Source: Candidatus Kapaibacterium sp. (lineage in GTDB: Bacteria > Bacteroidota > Ignavibacteria > Kapaibacteriales > UBA2268). From it: a DNA stretch of 57,462 bases. The stretch spans positions 1-57,462 of the forward strand of contig JAOABA010000026.1 in NCBI GenBank assembly GCA_026418625.1, in the 5' to 3' direction. Below are positions 17,152 through 27,005 of this stretch, one piece after another. The stretch's first letter is position 1. Each line of letters opens with the position of its first letter. The position numbers and the translations under genes are program-made. The notes under the pieces were generated by a model that saw only the letters and a program-made list of their open reading frames with translations, was not told where the DNA came from and ran no database searches.

Positions 17152-17589
17152 TTATCTGACATTTCCGCTAATGTAGTCCATAAGGTATTTATTTTCATAC
17201 ATTTTATCTGATAGTTGAGCTTTAACGACGTCCCCGATAGAGATTAAACCAACTAAAATTTTATTATGTAGAACAGGTAGGTGGCGAATTCTGTTTTCAG
17301 TCATTATTTTTTGAACGTAATCAATATCGTCATCGGGTTCAGCTATTAAAAGTTTTGTTGTCATACAATCTTTTACCCGAATATCAAGGAAAGAATCGGG
17401 ATTATGATAACAAGCCTTCAGAATATCACGTTCACTTATTATTCCTTCAATTTTAGCATTGTCAGAAATAACAATTAACACTCCAATGTTATTTCTTGTG
17501 AGAATTTCGACAGCGTCCCTGAGTTGCTTTTCGTCCCCAATTGTGTAAACTTCAGGTCCTTTATTTTTTAGTATATCACGAACTTTCAT
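17152..17589 (-). CDS. Two-CBS-domain protein
   Basis: 145 residues made almost entirely of two CBS domains (about 1-65 and 75-135; GVLIVISDNAKIEGIISERD, RIRHLPVLHNKILVGLISIGD). Such stand-alone pairs bind adenine nucleotides and act as energy or redox sensors for partner proteins. The start has a strong GGAGG. The neighbours are bamD upstream and DUF58 downstream. The partner cannot be told from sequence. Confidence 0.92.
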   Translation of the reverse strand: MKVRDILKNKGPEVYTIGDEKQLRDAVEILTRNNIGVLIVISDNAKIEGIISERDILKACYHNPDSFLDIRVKDCMTTKLLIAEPDDDIDYVQKIMTENRIRHLPVLHNKILVGLISIGDVVKAQLSDKMYENKYLMDYISGNVR

Positions 17590-17658
17590 TTAACCTCCAA
17601 AAATTAAAGAAAATTAATAATCCAGCAAACGTATTTTGAGTTAAAAAATTATCTCTTA

Positions 17659-18408
17659 TCATTTATTTAAGTTTTTTTCTAAACTTAAAATTTTAGGAAG
17701 ATTCTGACTATTAGGAAAATTTGATTTGAATGTATTTATAATGAATTTAGCTTCCTCAAATTTATTTTGTTCAATTAAAATTTCGGTCTTCATAATAACA
17801 GCAAGATCATAAAACTTTGTGTCGGGAAAATCTTCTATTATAAAATCCAGATAAATGATAGCTGAGTTAGGACTATAAATAGTTCGATAAAGCTTAGCAA
17901 TATTATAATTCTTTTCTGCAAGTTTATTTCTCAATTCTTGAATAAAGATACCAGCCTGCTGATAAAGAGAATCACGGGGATAAGCTCTTTGAAAATCCTG
18001 AAAAGCATCAATAGCTTTCAATGTGTATTCTTGGTCTCGCTCAGGGTCAGGTGATAGATTATAATATGAAAGAGCTGTTTTATACATAGATATTTTTGAA
18101 TATTCGCTATTGGGATATAATCTTCTTAGCATATTGTAATTGAAAGCGGCTAAGATGAATTCATCTTTTTTAAAATTTATTTCTGCAAGATAATACTGAG
18201 CGTCATCGGCAAATTGACTTGCAGGATATTGCAATTTTATAATATCAAAAACTTTGCTTGCTTCGAGTAAATCATTATCGTTGAATAGTTCAACTCCTCT
18301 TTTGAACATTTCTTCAGCAGACTTTATTTCAGTAACCTTACTTGAACTGCAACTTATTATCAATAATGATATTGAAAATAATATTACAATCAAGAAAAAT
18401 CTTTTCAT
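17659..18408 (-). CDS. bamD: Outer-membrane assembly lipoprotein BamD
   Basis: 249 residues from ATG 18408; a frame start 21 bases further upstream is less likely. A lipoprotein signal ends at LLIIS-C, about residue 20. Tetratricopeptide-like helical repeats fill the rest (AEEMFKRGVELFNDNDLLEA, YPASQFADDAQYYLAEINF). BamD is the essential lipoprotein of the BAM complex that inserts outer-membrane barrels, and the window contains several likely clients. It is the first gene of the bamD-CBS-DUF58 run, about 70 bp ahead of the CBS gene. Confidence 0.88.
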   Translation of the reverse strand: MKRFFLIVILFSISLLIISCSSSKVTEIKSAEEMFKRGVELFNDNDLLEASKVFDIIKLQYPASQFADDAQYYLAEINFKKDEFILAAFNYNMLRRLYPNSEYSKISMYKTALSYYNLSPDPERDQEYTLKAIDAFQDFQRAYPRDSLYQQAGIFIQELRNKLAEKNYNIAKLYRTIYSPNSAIIYLDFIIEDFPDTKFYDLAVIMKTEILIEQNKFEEAKFIINTFKSNFPNSQNLPKILSLEKNLNK

Positions 18409-18558
18409 TATTAAAATTTGGGATAACAATATTATTTATTTTTGTTAATTATAAATTTATAAATTAATAATTTCTGCTAAAATGTAACAAACGAACGTTA
18501 TTATTAGTTATAAATAACAGAATTGAATTGACGTAGAAAGTAAGAAAAAGGTTTTATT

Positions 18559-19302
18559 ATGGCTGAAAGTTATATTGTTTTTGATATCGAAACCGTTGCC
18601 CTTGATTGGGAAAGTTTTTCAGAGTCACAACAGGAATATCTTGTTCGTGGTGCAAAAACCGAAGAAGAAATACTGAAAAAGAAATCCGAGATGGCTCTAT
18701 ATCCCTTAACTTCCCAAGTGGTCTGTCTTGGGTTACAGTTTGTTGAAATAGATGATGATGGCATAGAGTCTTTGAAAAAAATAGCTTATGTAATGGATAA
18801 TTCAGTAAATGATGAAGAAAAAAAAGAGATAGAATTATCAACAGAAGATAAGTGCTTTGTTGCATCTGAAAGCAAAATAATATCTCACTTTTGGAAAATG
18901 ATTACTAAGTATTATAAATCAACATTGATTACATTCAACGGTAGAAATTTTGACATTCCTTTCCTTATGCTAAGGTCTGCCATTTTAAAAATTAAACCAT
19001 CAAAAAATTTAATGTCGGGAACCAAGTTCAATTACACAGGCAGTTCGGGACATATAGATTTGATTGATGAATTAACCTTTTATAATGCAAGTAGTTATGG
19101 AGCAACAAAAAGGTTTAATTTCGATTTTTACACCCGTGCTTTTGGTATAACCTCACCCAAATCAGAAGGTGTTGATGGCTCAAAAGTTGCAGAATTATAC
19201 AAGGAAGGGAAACTGAAAGAAATTGCCGAATATTGCCTTCGTGATGTTACAGCTACTTGGGAACTCTTCAAAGTCTGGAATGAGTTTCTCAGATTTCCCT
19301 AA
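18559..19302 (+). CDS. DEDDy 3'-5' exonuclease, PolB-exo-like
   Basis: 247 residues in an RNase H-like exonuclease fold. Exo I is FDIETVAL (D9, E11), Exo II is TFNGRNFDIPFL near residue 131, and Exo III is IAEYCLRDVTATW near 227-234, giving a complete DEDDy metal site. This matches the stand-alone predicted 3'-5' exonucleases related to the proofreading domain of family B polymerases. It has no polymerase domain. It probably trims DNA or RNA 3' ends. It is divergent from bamD and stands alone. Confidence 0.85.
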   Translation: MAESYIVFDIETVALDWESFSESQQEYLVRGAKTEEEILKKKSEMALYPLTSQVVCLGLQFVEIDDDGIESLKKIAYVMDNSVNDEEKKEIELSTEDKCFVASESKIISHFWKMITKYYKSTLITFNGRNFDIPFLMLRSAILKIKPSKNLMSGTKFNYTGSSGHIDLIDELTFYNASSYGATKRFNFDFYTRAFGITSPKSEGVDGSKVAELYKEGKLKEIAEYCLRDVTATWELFKVWNEFLRFP

Positions 19303-19381
19303 GCTGTTGAAAAGAAATAATTTTGAATTTCAAAATAATTTCTTAAATTAGATACGCAGTTTTTTCAGCGAGGAGGTAAAA

Positions 19382-22300
19382 ATGAATACTAAGTTACCCA
19401 CCCTTATTTTATATCTTTTCTTTTTTGTGCTTTCGATAGGCTACAAATCCTATTCCTGTCCGATAATTGAAGTTCCTTTAGAGGAAAGAGTTACCAACTC
19501 AAATTTAGTTATCGAGGGAAAAATCATCGGCAAATTCAGTTTATGGAACGATGAAAAAAATTTGATTCTAACGATTCATAAAGTGAAAATTTTTAAAGTT
19601 TTCAAAGGAAACATTCAAAATACTGAAATTGAAATTTTGACTGAGGGGGGAAAAGTCGGCGATGTCGAACACATAATCTATCCAAATGATAATTTGAACA
19701 TTGATGATTATGGTATTTTCTGTCTTGAAAGGTCTGAATATTCAAGTCTTTCAGGTTACAAAGGTAATTTCTTTAGAATTTATGCAACTAAGCAGGGTTT
19801 TATTAAGTATGATAAATTGAATGATGTTGCAACTGATTACTTCAGAGAATACAAAGGATTACCACAGAAAATTTACGAAATTATTGAAAAGTTAACTGGT
19901 TTGAAATACAAAGAAATTCAGAAAAATGAATTATTTAACAATGAATTTAAGGATAATCGGGATAAACCGCTTGTAACAATAAATTCTTTTACGCCAACAT
20001 CGATTACAGCCGGAACAGGAGCTATATTAGCCATCAATGGGACTGACTTCGGAGCAGCGAGGGGTTCGGTAAGATTTCGCAATGCCGACAATGGAGGAAT
20101 AGATTATATTACAGTAACAGGAGCAACCTCAATTCCTTTCTGGTCAAACACTGACATACTCGTAATTGTTCCAAAGAATGCTTGTAGCGGAACAATACAA
20201 GTAGTAACGACACTTAACGAAGTAGCGACTTCATCTACTTCATTAGTAGTGCCTTATGCTGTTCAATCAGCTTCAGAAACATTACCTATATTCCTTGTGA
20301 ATTTGAATGGTAGCGGAGGATATACTTTCAGATTCTCTCAGCCATTTTTAAGGAATACCGCCGCATTAAATGCTTTCCTAAGGGCTTTGGAAACTTGGCG
20401 ATGTGGAACTTATGTAAATTTTGGCTACACTTTAACACCCGTTCAGGATTCCTGTCCAAGCTACAACAACGTAAATACTATTACATTTACTAATCAAAAT
20501 TGCGACCTTTCCGCTGGGATTATAGCTCAGACAAGATTTGCCTATACGAATTGCGGAACGGGGGCTTTTTTCTATGAAATGGATATTATTTTTAAAAACG
20601 GGACAAATTGGAATTTTGACTTTAACAGAACCTGCACAGCCTGTATAGATTTTCAATCAGTTGCTCTTCACGAGCTTGGACACTGCCATTCGCTTGGACA
20701 TTCCTGCGGAACAAATGATGTGATGTATTATTCAATACCTAATAATGTTGAGCGGCGTTTCCTGAATTATGACAGCGATTTAGCAGGTGGTAACTTCGTG
20801 ATGGATAGCAGTAGGGTTTTCAACCGATGTAGCCGCTCTCCGATGGAGGCTTTAAATAGTTCAAATTGTTCGGTTACATATTCTCCAATTGCCAAGTTTG
20901 GTGTTTCAGCTACTCAAGGTTGCCAAAGCTTGGTAGTAAATTTTAATGATCAAAGTGAAAATAATCCAACAAATTGGAGTTGGGACATTGATAATAATGG
21001 CACTTATGATTATTTCACACAAAATCCAAGTCATACTTACAATTCACCCGGCACCTATTCTGTAAAACTTAAAGTAAGTAATGCAATTGGTAGTGATAGT
21101 TTAATTAAAATTAATCTAATAAAGGTATATCCTGCTCCAACACCTGATTTTCTAGGGGACTTATCTGTTTGCGAAAATGACTCTGCTGTTTACACAACAA
21201 CTAAACTAACAGGAAATTCTTATCTTTGGTCTGTTGTTGGTGGAAGAATTTCAGGAGCAAATAATTCAGATACTCTAAAAGTAATTTGGTTAGGTGGACC
21301 TAATGGTTCAATTACCTTAAAACAAACAGTGGATTCTACAGGCTGCACGGACTCTTTAACCAAAAATGTGGTTATAAATCCTTTGCCTGCACCGAAAATC
21401 ACTGGTGATGATAGACTATGTTTTGGTTCCCAAACATTTTATAAAGTTCAAGCAAAACCAAACTTGGTATCACGATGGACTGTTGACGGTGGACTTATTA
21501 ACGGACCGAATGATAAAGATTCAGTAAGTATAACTTGGAATAGCGCAGGAAGCAACACTGTTAAAGTTATACAAACTGATACGCTCTCAGGTTGCAGAGA
21601 TTCTGCATCATACTCCGTAATTGTGAATCCATTACCGGTTGTTGAATTTTTTGGAGAAACCAATACCTGCCTAAATTCGCAAAACTTATATTATATTAAA
21701 GGAAATGACAGTTTGTCTTATTACTGGTCTGTTTCAAACGGTAGAATGATTACCAACAGAGAAAATGATAGTCTAACCGTTGTGTGGGATAATTTAGGAC
21801 AGGGCAAAATCAAAGTCGTCTTTATTAACGATACTACTGGTTGTATGGATTCCTTATCTTTTAATGTTACAATCAATCAAGCACCGAAAAATCCAATTTC
21901 GGGCGACACTGTGGTTTGCCAAAACACTATTGGGAATTATTTAGCAAAAGATGACCCTGACATAAAATACCTTTGGAAAGCAAATAACGGAACTATTATA
22001 GGCTCAGATTCAAATTATCAGGTTCAGGTTCTTTGGGAAGTAAGAAGTAAAAACAGGTTAACTCTTGTTCAAAAGGATTTAGCAACAGGGTGTATTGATT
22101 CGACAATTCTTGATGTTACGGTAAATTCTCTTCCGAGACCTTCATTCATTGCTTCAACAGATGCTTGTCTTGGTTGTTTATATAAATACGGCGCAAATTC
22201 AGCAAATCTACTTTATAAGTGGGAAGCTTACAAAGGAAATATTGTTGGAGATAATGACAAAAGAGAAGTTAATGTTCGTTGGTCAGAGGAAGGCACAGGT

Positions 22301-23107
22301 TCTATAAAACTTGTTGTAGTGGATCCAAGAACAAATTGCAAAGATTCATTAATAAAAAATATCGAGATTAAAAAGTTAGATCCACCACCAATTATTATTA
22401 GTTCTGATGTCTGCGAAGGGACTTTTGATACAGTGTTTACAACAAATAATCAGATTTATTCTCTCAAATGGAAAGTAACAGGAGCCACACTTGGAACTAA
22501 TGAGATAAATCCTTTTGCAATTGTTTATTGGACAAATGTTGGAATATGCAAAATTAAGCTTGTCAGGACTATTCAATTTTATGATTACATAGACTCTTCG
22601 GAAAAACAGGTTACCGTTAATCCAAAACCACAGAAACCAGCAATATTAAGGGAGGGGGACAACTTAATATCATCAATATCTGCTACTGAATATGATTGGT
22701 ATCTTGATGATTTATTGATTGCAACAAACACACAGAATCTCTTTAAACCAACAAAATCAGGAACCTATAAGCTAAAAATCAGGAATGGATTCGGTTGCTA
22801 TTCTGACTTTTCCGATCCTGTGAATGTTTCAATTGTTTCTGTTGATGATTTTACAATCCACGATAAAACATTAATTAAGCCGAACCCTGCGAGTGATAAT
22901 ATTTCGATTGAATTAATAAATCCAAATTTTGAAGAAATTGTAATAAAATTATTCGATAACATAGGCAGAGAAGTTTCGGGAATTTCGCCCGTAGTCCTTA
23001 ACAACATAATACAAATTGATTTAAATCAAATTCCACAAGGAATTTATACAATTCTAATAAGGGAAGGAACAAAAAATTATATCGGGAAAATAGTAGTAAT
23101 AAAATAA
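19382..23107 (+). CDS. Large secreted matrixin-like metalloprotease with IPT, PKD and Ig-like repeats, T9SS
   Basis: 1241 residues with a strong GAGGAGG ribosome site. After the signal peptide comes a cystatin/NTR-like region (40-150), an IPT/TIG domain (about 197-290; INSFTPTSITAGTGAILAIN), and a zinc protease domain with H430-E-L-G-H434-x5-H440, the metzincin pattern, with a VMYYS Met-turn nearby. A PKD domain (about 500-590) and about six repeats of roughly 85-90 residues follow (each with C, W and an SWSV-like strand, plus DSL endings). A T9SS sorting domain closes it (IKPNPASDNISIEL, IPQGIYTILI). It is likely a surface or secreted protease with a long stalk. The Ig-like repeats are good sites for recombination. 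Confidence 0.85.
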   Translation: MNTKLPTLILYLFFFVLSIGYKSYSCPIIEVPLEERVTNSNLVIEGKIIGKFSLWNDEKNLILTIHKVKIFKVFKGNIQNTEIEILTEGGKVGDVEHIIYPNDNLNIDDYGIFCLERSEYSSLSGYKGNFFRIYATKQGFIKYDKLNDVATDYFREYKGLPQKIYEIIEKLTGLKYKEIQKNELFNNEFKDNRDKPLVTINSFTPTSITAGTGAILAINGTDFGAARGSVRFRNADNGGIDYITVTGATSIPFWSNTDILVIVPKNACSGTIQVVTTLNEVATSSTSLVVPYAVQSASETLPIFLVNLNGSGGYTFRFSQPFLRNTAALNAFLRALETWRCGTYVNFGYTLTPVQDSCPSYNNVNTITFTNQNCDLSAGIIAQTRFAYTNCGTGAFFYEMDIIFKNGTNWNFDFNRTCTACIDFQSVALHELGHCHSLGHSCGTNDVMYYSIPNNVERRFLNYDSDLAGGNFVMDSSRVFNRCSRSPMEALNSSNCSVTYSPIAKFGVSATQGCQSLVVNFNDQSENNPTNWSWDIDNNGTYDYFTQNPSHTYNSPGTYSVKLKVSNAIGSDSLIKINLIKVYPAPTPDFLGDLSVCENDSAVYTTTKLTGNSYLWSVVGGRISGANNSDTLKVIWLGGPNGSITLKQTVDSTGCTDSLTKNVVINPLPAPKITGDDRLCFGSQTFYKVQAKPNLVSRWTVDGGLINGPNDKDSVSITWNSAGSNTVKVIQTDTLSGCRDSASYSVIVNPLPVVEFFGETNTCLNSQNLYYIKGNDSLSYYWSVSNGRMITNRENDSLTVVWDNLGQGKIKVVFINDTTGCMDSLSFNVTINQAPKNPISGDTVVCQNTIGNYLAKDDPDIKYLWKANNGTIIGSDSNYQVQVLWEVRSKNRLTLVQKDLATGCIDSTILDVTVNSLPRPSFIASTDACLGCLYKYGANSANLLYKWEAYKGNIVGDNDKREVNVRWSEEGTGSIKLVVVDPRTNCKDSLIKNIEIKKLDPPPIIISSDVCEGTFDTVFTTNNQIYSLKWKVTGATLGTNEINPFAIVYWTNVGICKIKLVRTIQFYDYIDSSEKQVTVNPKPQKPAILREGDNLISSISATEYDWYLDDLLIATNTQNLFKPTKSGTYKLKIRNGFGCYSDFSDPVNVSIVSVDDFTIHDKTLIKPNPASDNISIELINPNFEEIVIKLFDNIGREVSGISPVVLNNIIQIDLNQIPQGIYTILIREGTKNYIGKIVVIK

Positions 23108-23314
23108 ATGGCTTGATCAAATTTGTATTAATTATTTTTTTAAAAAAAAATTCAAATAAGAAGATTAAGAAAATAAGAAGAGTTGGAGAGGTGTTCTAAC
23201 GATGTGCCCATTAGAGGTTTTACAAAAAAAATAAAGGGATTATTTCGTTTAGTATTGACATATTCGTGGCTATGTTAAAATATAATAAATACTATATTAA
23301 AACAAGAGAATGAT

Positions 23315-24874
23315 ATGATGACAGATATGATGACAACAGTATTCATTGTTCTTTTGATAGTCCTAGTGATAATCAATATTTGGTTAACTTTGACAAAAAA
23401 GGTATCAAGCAATAACGAAGAACTAAAAGAAAAGCTAATCAAAATTGAATCTAACCTTTCAAGAATTGACTCTTTGATTCGAGAAGAATTTGGTCGAAGT
23501 AGGGACGAAAGTCAGAAAGCTTTTAAAGAAAATAGAGAAGAATTAAATAATTCCTTCAAACTTTTAGGAGAAAGTTTAACTAAAACAATTACAGATTTAT
23601 CAAATGCTCAAAAGAACCAATTTGAAATCTTTTCTAACCAACTTAGTGAATTAGTTAAGTCATTTGACAACAAAATGAAAAATATTCAGGAACAACTTGA
23701 AAAATCTTCAAGAGAAAACAGAACAGAATTGACTAATTCATTAAAATCATTTGAAGATAAATTCTCTAAAAATGTTCAAGAGTTTAATGAACTTCAAAAA
23801 CAAAAGTTTGAAGATTTAATTAAAAGACAAGAATCCATTAGAAAAGAAATTGAAGAAAAGTTAAAGGAGATTAGAGAAACCGTAGAAGGTAAGCTAAATA
23901 GCATTCAAGAAGACAATAATAAAAAGCTTGAAGAAATGCGGAAAACAGTTGATGAAAAATTACAAGAAACTGTTGAAAAAAGATTTAATGATTCCTTCAA
24001 AATCATAAGCGAGAGACTTGAACAAGTACACAAAGGACTTGGTGAAATGCAAACACTAGCTTCAGGTGTGGGAGATTTGAAAAAGGTTTTATCGAATGTT
24101 AAAACAAGAGGCAACTTAGGGGAAATCCAACTTGGTACAATACTGGAACAAATACTATCCCCAGAACAATACGAAAGAAATGCAGTTGTAAAAGAAGGTA
24201 GCCAAGAAAGAGTTGAGTATGCAGTGAAATTGCCAGGTAAAAATAAAGACGACAAATCTCTGCTTTTACCTATAGATTCAAAATTTCCAATTGAAGATTA
24301 TCAAAGATTAATAGAAGCTTACGAGAACACATCCAATTTGAGCACAAGAGATAAAGAAATTATAATTAAACAATTTGAAAACTCGGTCAAAAATAACGCA
24401 AAAAACATAAAAGAAAAATACATAAACCCTCCTGTTACAACTGATTTTGCAATTATGTTTGTACCTACTGAGGGCTTATACGCTGAAATATTAAGACTTA
24501 CAGGCCTTTTTGATTCTCTACAACGCGACTTTAAAATAACTGTAGTAGGCCCAACCAATTTAGTAGCTTTTTTAAGCAGTTTACAAATGGGATTTAAAAC
24601 TCTAGCAATTGAGAAAAGGTCGAGTGAAGTTTGGGAAATACTTGGTGCAGTAAAAACAGAATTTGGAAATTTTGGAACAGTTTTGGAAAAAACTAAAAAG
24701 AAGTTGCAGGAAGCCAAAAATGTTATTGACCAGGCCGGTGTCAGGTCAAGAGCAATCGAAAGAAAACTCAGAACAGTGCAAGAACTACCGCAAGAGAAAG
24801 CTGTTGCTTTATTAGAAGAGGCAATTGAAATTGAGCAAGACAATCAATTAATTAGTGATTTTAGCGACGACTGA
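23315..24874 (+). CDS. rmuC: RmuC-type DNA recombination protein
   Basis: 519 residues: an N-terminal membrane helix (6-25), a coiled coil of about 200 residues, then the RmuC nuclease-like domain (about 260-490; GNLGEIQLGTILEQILSPEQ, LPIDSKFPIEDYQRLIEAY with the PD-(D/E)xK-like DSKFP, MFVPTEGLYAEI). RmuC limits sequence inversions at short inverted repeats in E. coli. That is of note in a region full of inverted repeats, though the link is inference. TTGACA at 23255 with TATAAT at 23281 has 20-base spacing, too long for a good promoter. Confidence 0.95.
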   Translation: MMTDMMTTVFIVLLIVLVIINIWLTLTKKVSSNNEELKEKLIKIESNLSRIDSLIREEFGRSRDESQKAFKENREELNNSFKLLGESLTKTITDLSNAQKNQFEIFSNQLSELVKSFDNKMKNIQEQLEKSSRENRTELTNSLKSFEDKFSKNVQEFNELQKQKFEDLIKRQESIRKEIEEKLKEIRETVEGKLNSIQEDNNKKLEEMRKTVDEKLQETVEKRFNDSFKIISERLEQVHKGLGEMQTLASGVGDLKKVLSNVKTRGNLGEIQLGTILEQILSPEQYERNAVVKEGSQERVEYAVKLPGKNKDDKSLLLPIDSKFPIEDYQRLIEAYENTSNLSTRDKEIIIKQFENSVKNNAKNIKEKYINPPVTTDFAIMFVPTEGLYAEILRLTGLFDSLQRDFKITVVGPTNLVAFLSSLQMGFKTLAIEKRSSEVWEILGAVKTEFGNFGTVLEKTKKKLQEAKNVIDQAGVRSRAIERKLRTVQELPQEKAVALLEEAIEIEQDNQLISDFSDD

Positions 24875-25072
24875 AACCCAACCAAAAACCGTTTTTGCTC
24901 AATTGGAGATAATGTGGTTCGTTGAAGGTTATTGTTATTATTCAGCAATGATGCAAACTAAGTGTTTATAGCTTCTAAATTCACCTCTTCTCAACTCCGC
25001 GAAGCATCCCTTCTTACTCTTTATTGAAAAAGCATTTTTTTTGTCTCTTTTAATCTGATTTTAGCAAACGAG

Positions 25073-25231
25073 TTACACGGTAGGAAAAAATATGTAGCTT
25101 ATTGCTACTAAGATACCCAAGAGAACCACACCAGTCAAAATTGAATAAAAAATCAATTTTTTCTCAATGGGTTCTAATGGTTCATATTCCATTTTTTTTA
25201 TTTCTTCAGCAATTTTTGGGTTTTCGCTCAT
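25073..25231 (-). CDS. Small single-pass membrane protein after the YeiH-like gene
   Basis: A 52-residue frame, MSENPKIAEEIKKMEYEPLE then PIEKKLIFYSILTGVVLLGI, then a hydrophobic tail ending FFPTV. It has a GAGG ribosome site seven bases before ATG 25231. It has one membrane helix (about 26-49) and a charged N-terminus. It begins 23 bp after the stop of the YeiH-type transporter on the same strand, so the pair is co-transcribed; it may be an accessory subunit of that transporter. The rest of 24875-25072 shows nothing I can name. Confidence 0.7.
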   Translation of the reverse strand: MSENPKIAEEIKKMEYEPLEPIEKKLIFYSILTGVVLLGILVAISYIFFPTV

Positions 25232-25254
25232 TTTTATTCCTCATAGGTTAATAA

Positions 25255-26697
25255 TCATAATACTGGTGGCTTAGCTCCGTGGAAGAAAATCCAAGAAATA
25301 AGCAATCCAATCCAGATAATGAAGCCAAAAAGGCATAAAATGTAGATAGCAGCAAGTTTACCAATTCCTTCTTCCCATAATTTTTTGAAATTAGAAACAA
25401 CTCCAATCGTGAAGAATGTCATCACAAAGAAAAGTTGCCTGAAAACATTACCTTCCTCACTTGCTACCTTAGCCATTTTAATAGCTTCGGGAAAACTTAG
25501 GCAAATAATAAGAAAGATGATGAAGGTGAGTGCATAACCAATAACAAATTTTGGGAATCTGTCCCAGATTTCTTTTGCAGATGGCTTTTCGCCTGATTTG
25601 CTCTTATTGATTTTTGCCGTCCAAATATAAGCAAGAATGAAAGCCCAAATACCAATGAAAACATCAATGAACACTTTGACTGTTGTTGCCGTCATAAGTA
25701 TCCAGCCTTCTTTGTATGCAACTCCGGTTTCAGCAAGTGCTTTTGCCCTGATTAGTCCGTCTGTAATAGCCCCACTTGCAACGGCAGCACCGTCTGTTTT
25801 CACGGCTAAACCCATCCAAGCTCCGGCAACGAGCGGTTCATTATATAAAAATGTTTGAGCAAGAAAAGGAAGAAGTAGTAATTCTACAACAGCAAAAATC
25901 ACAACAAGTGAGGAAACCATAATTGGTATTATCGGTCTGCTTCTTATGGCTCCGCCAGTTGCTATAGCTGCAGAAACCCCGCAAATCGAAATTCCTGAAG
26001 CCAGAGGTGCAGCCCATTCTTTGCTGAATTTGAAATATTTTCGGGCTATATAATATACTAATGCCCAATAAATAAGATAGGCTTCGATGATTGCACAAAG
26101 TCCTCTGAATAGAACTGCCGAGGCAAGAGTAGCCGATTCCGCTGCCTTTACTCCAAGTGCAGCTCCCATTATTACTATCGCTGTTTTAATATACAGTTCA
26201 GGTTTTGTTGCTTCATTAAGAAATTTCGAGAAACCGGGCATAAAGTTACCAACAATCAATCCAGCTAGTAAGGCTATTATATATCCTGCTTCCCCTGTGA
26301 GATTCAACGACCAGCTAATGCCATATTTATCAAGTTTATCAGGTGTAGCTGCAATATAAGCGTAATGACCCAAGAGCCAAGAAATATAGCTTATTAAAAA
26401 GACAACTGTAAAGCTGAATAGAAATTTTTTAATGTCTAAATTGAGAGCTTTGGCTCCTATTGTCATAATGACAATCATAAAGACAAAAGTCAGAAAAATT
26501 GAAATTATAGGAGACAGTTGCGAATATGTTTCAGAAATACTTTTTGTGGATTGTTCAATTGATATCCACACATTTGTCTTCGCAGACCAGCCTAGCAGGT
26601 CAATACCAATAAAAATTCCCAGACTTAATATAAATATTGCTAACCCCAACCAAAGGGCTAACCAGTCCTCACTAAGTTTCTTATCTTTTAGTTCCAT
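25255..26697 (-). CDS. YeiH/YadS-type putative sulfate exporter (Cons_hypoth698)
   Basis: 480-residue inner-membrane protein with about 11-12 helices. Family signatures are KTAIVIMGAALGVKAAESATL, AAPLASGISICGVSAAIATG and GAWMGLAVKTDGAAVASGAI. It is longer than the classic YeiH (about 340-350) because of extra N-terminal helices, as in the Bacteroidota forms. The family is annotated as a sulfate exporter on limited evidence, and the substrate here is uncertain. A small membrane protein follows in the same transcript. The region 26698-26898 upstream is AT-rich and shows no clear site for this gene. Confidence 0.85.
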   Translation of the reverse strand: MELKDKKLSEDWLALWLGLAIFILSLGIFIGIDLLGWSAKTNVWISIEQSTKSISETYSQLSPIISIFLTFVFMIVIMTIGAKALNLDIKKFLFSFTVVFLISYISWLLGHYAYIAATPDKLDKYGISWSLNLTGEAGYIIALLAGLIVGNFMPGFSKFLNEATKPELYIKTAIVIMGAALGVKAAESATLASAVLFRGLCAIIEAYLIYWALVYYIARKYFKFSKEWAAPLASGISICGVSAAIATGGAIRSRPIIPIMVSSLVVIFAVVELLLLPFLAQTFLYNEPLVAGAWMGLAVKTDGAAVASGAITDGLIRAKALAETGVAYKEGWILMTATTVKVFIDVFIGIWAFILAYIWTAKINKSKSGEKPSAKEIWDRFPKFVIGYALTFIIFLIICLSFPEAIKMAKVASEEGNVFRQLFFVMTFFTIGVVSNFKKLWEEGIGKLAAIYILCLFGFIIWIGLLISWIFFHGAKPPVL

Positions 26698-26898
26698 AAT
26701 AACTCATAATAATTTGGAACATTAAATTTTAAGTTAATATATAAATTTTTTTATCATCACATTATTAAAAAAAATGAAAAATAATTTTTGTAATTAGAAT
26801 TGTTTTTTTTAAGCTAAAAATCTGTTAATTTATAAAAGAAGGTTTTCATATTTTCATTTTTATAAGTTCATTAAAAATCAAAGTAATAATAATACAGC

Positions 26899-26926
26899 TT
26901 AAAATTATCTTAACATAATTTTAACA
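26899..26926 (+). promoter_or_regulatory. Pho-box-like triple direct repeat
   Basis: TTAAAA (26899-26904), TTAACA (26910-26915) and TTAACA (26921-26926) recur every 11 bp, 80 bp before the TonB receptor gene. PhoB/PhoP-type regulators bind 11-bp direct repeats; TTAACA with 4-6 bp spacing is the Bacillus PhoP form. The AT-rich context lowers certainty, but similar pairs precede the next gene. Confidence 0.5.
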
Positions 26927-27005
26927 GATAATTTATTTCCAGTTCATATTTCAGAGGCAATTTTGCAATTGGTAAATTATAAATAATTTATTTTTTGGGT
27001 GAAAT

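Noticed and set aside
23255-23286. TTGACA and TATAAT before rmuC
   Set aside because: The 20-base spacing is too long for a normal promoter.
24319-24843. 174-codon frame antisense to rmuC, and a similar one at 23905-24255
   Set aside because: Low-complexity Ser/Leu-rich translation opposite a clear gene; a shadow of the rmuC frame.
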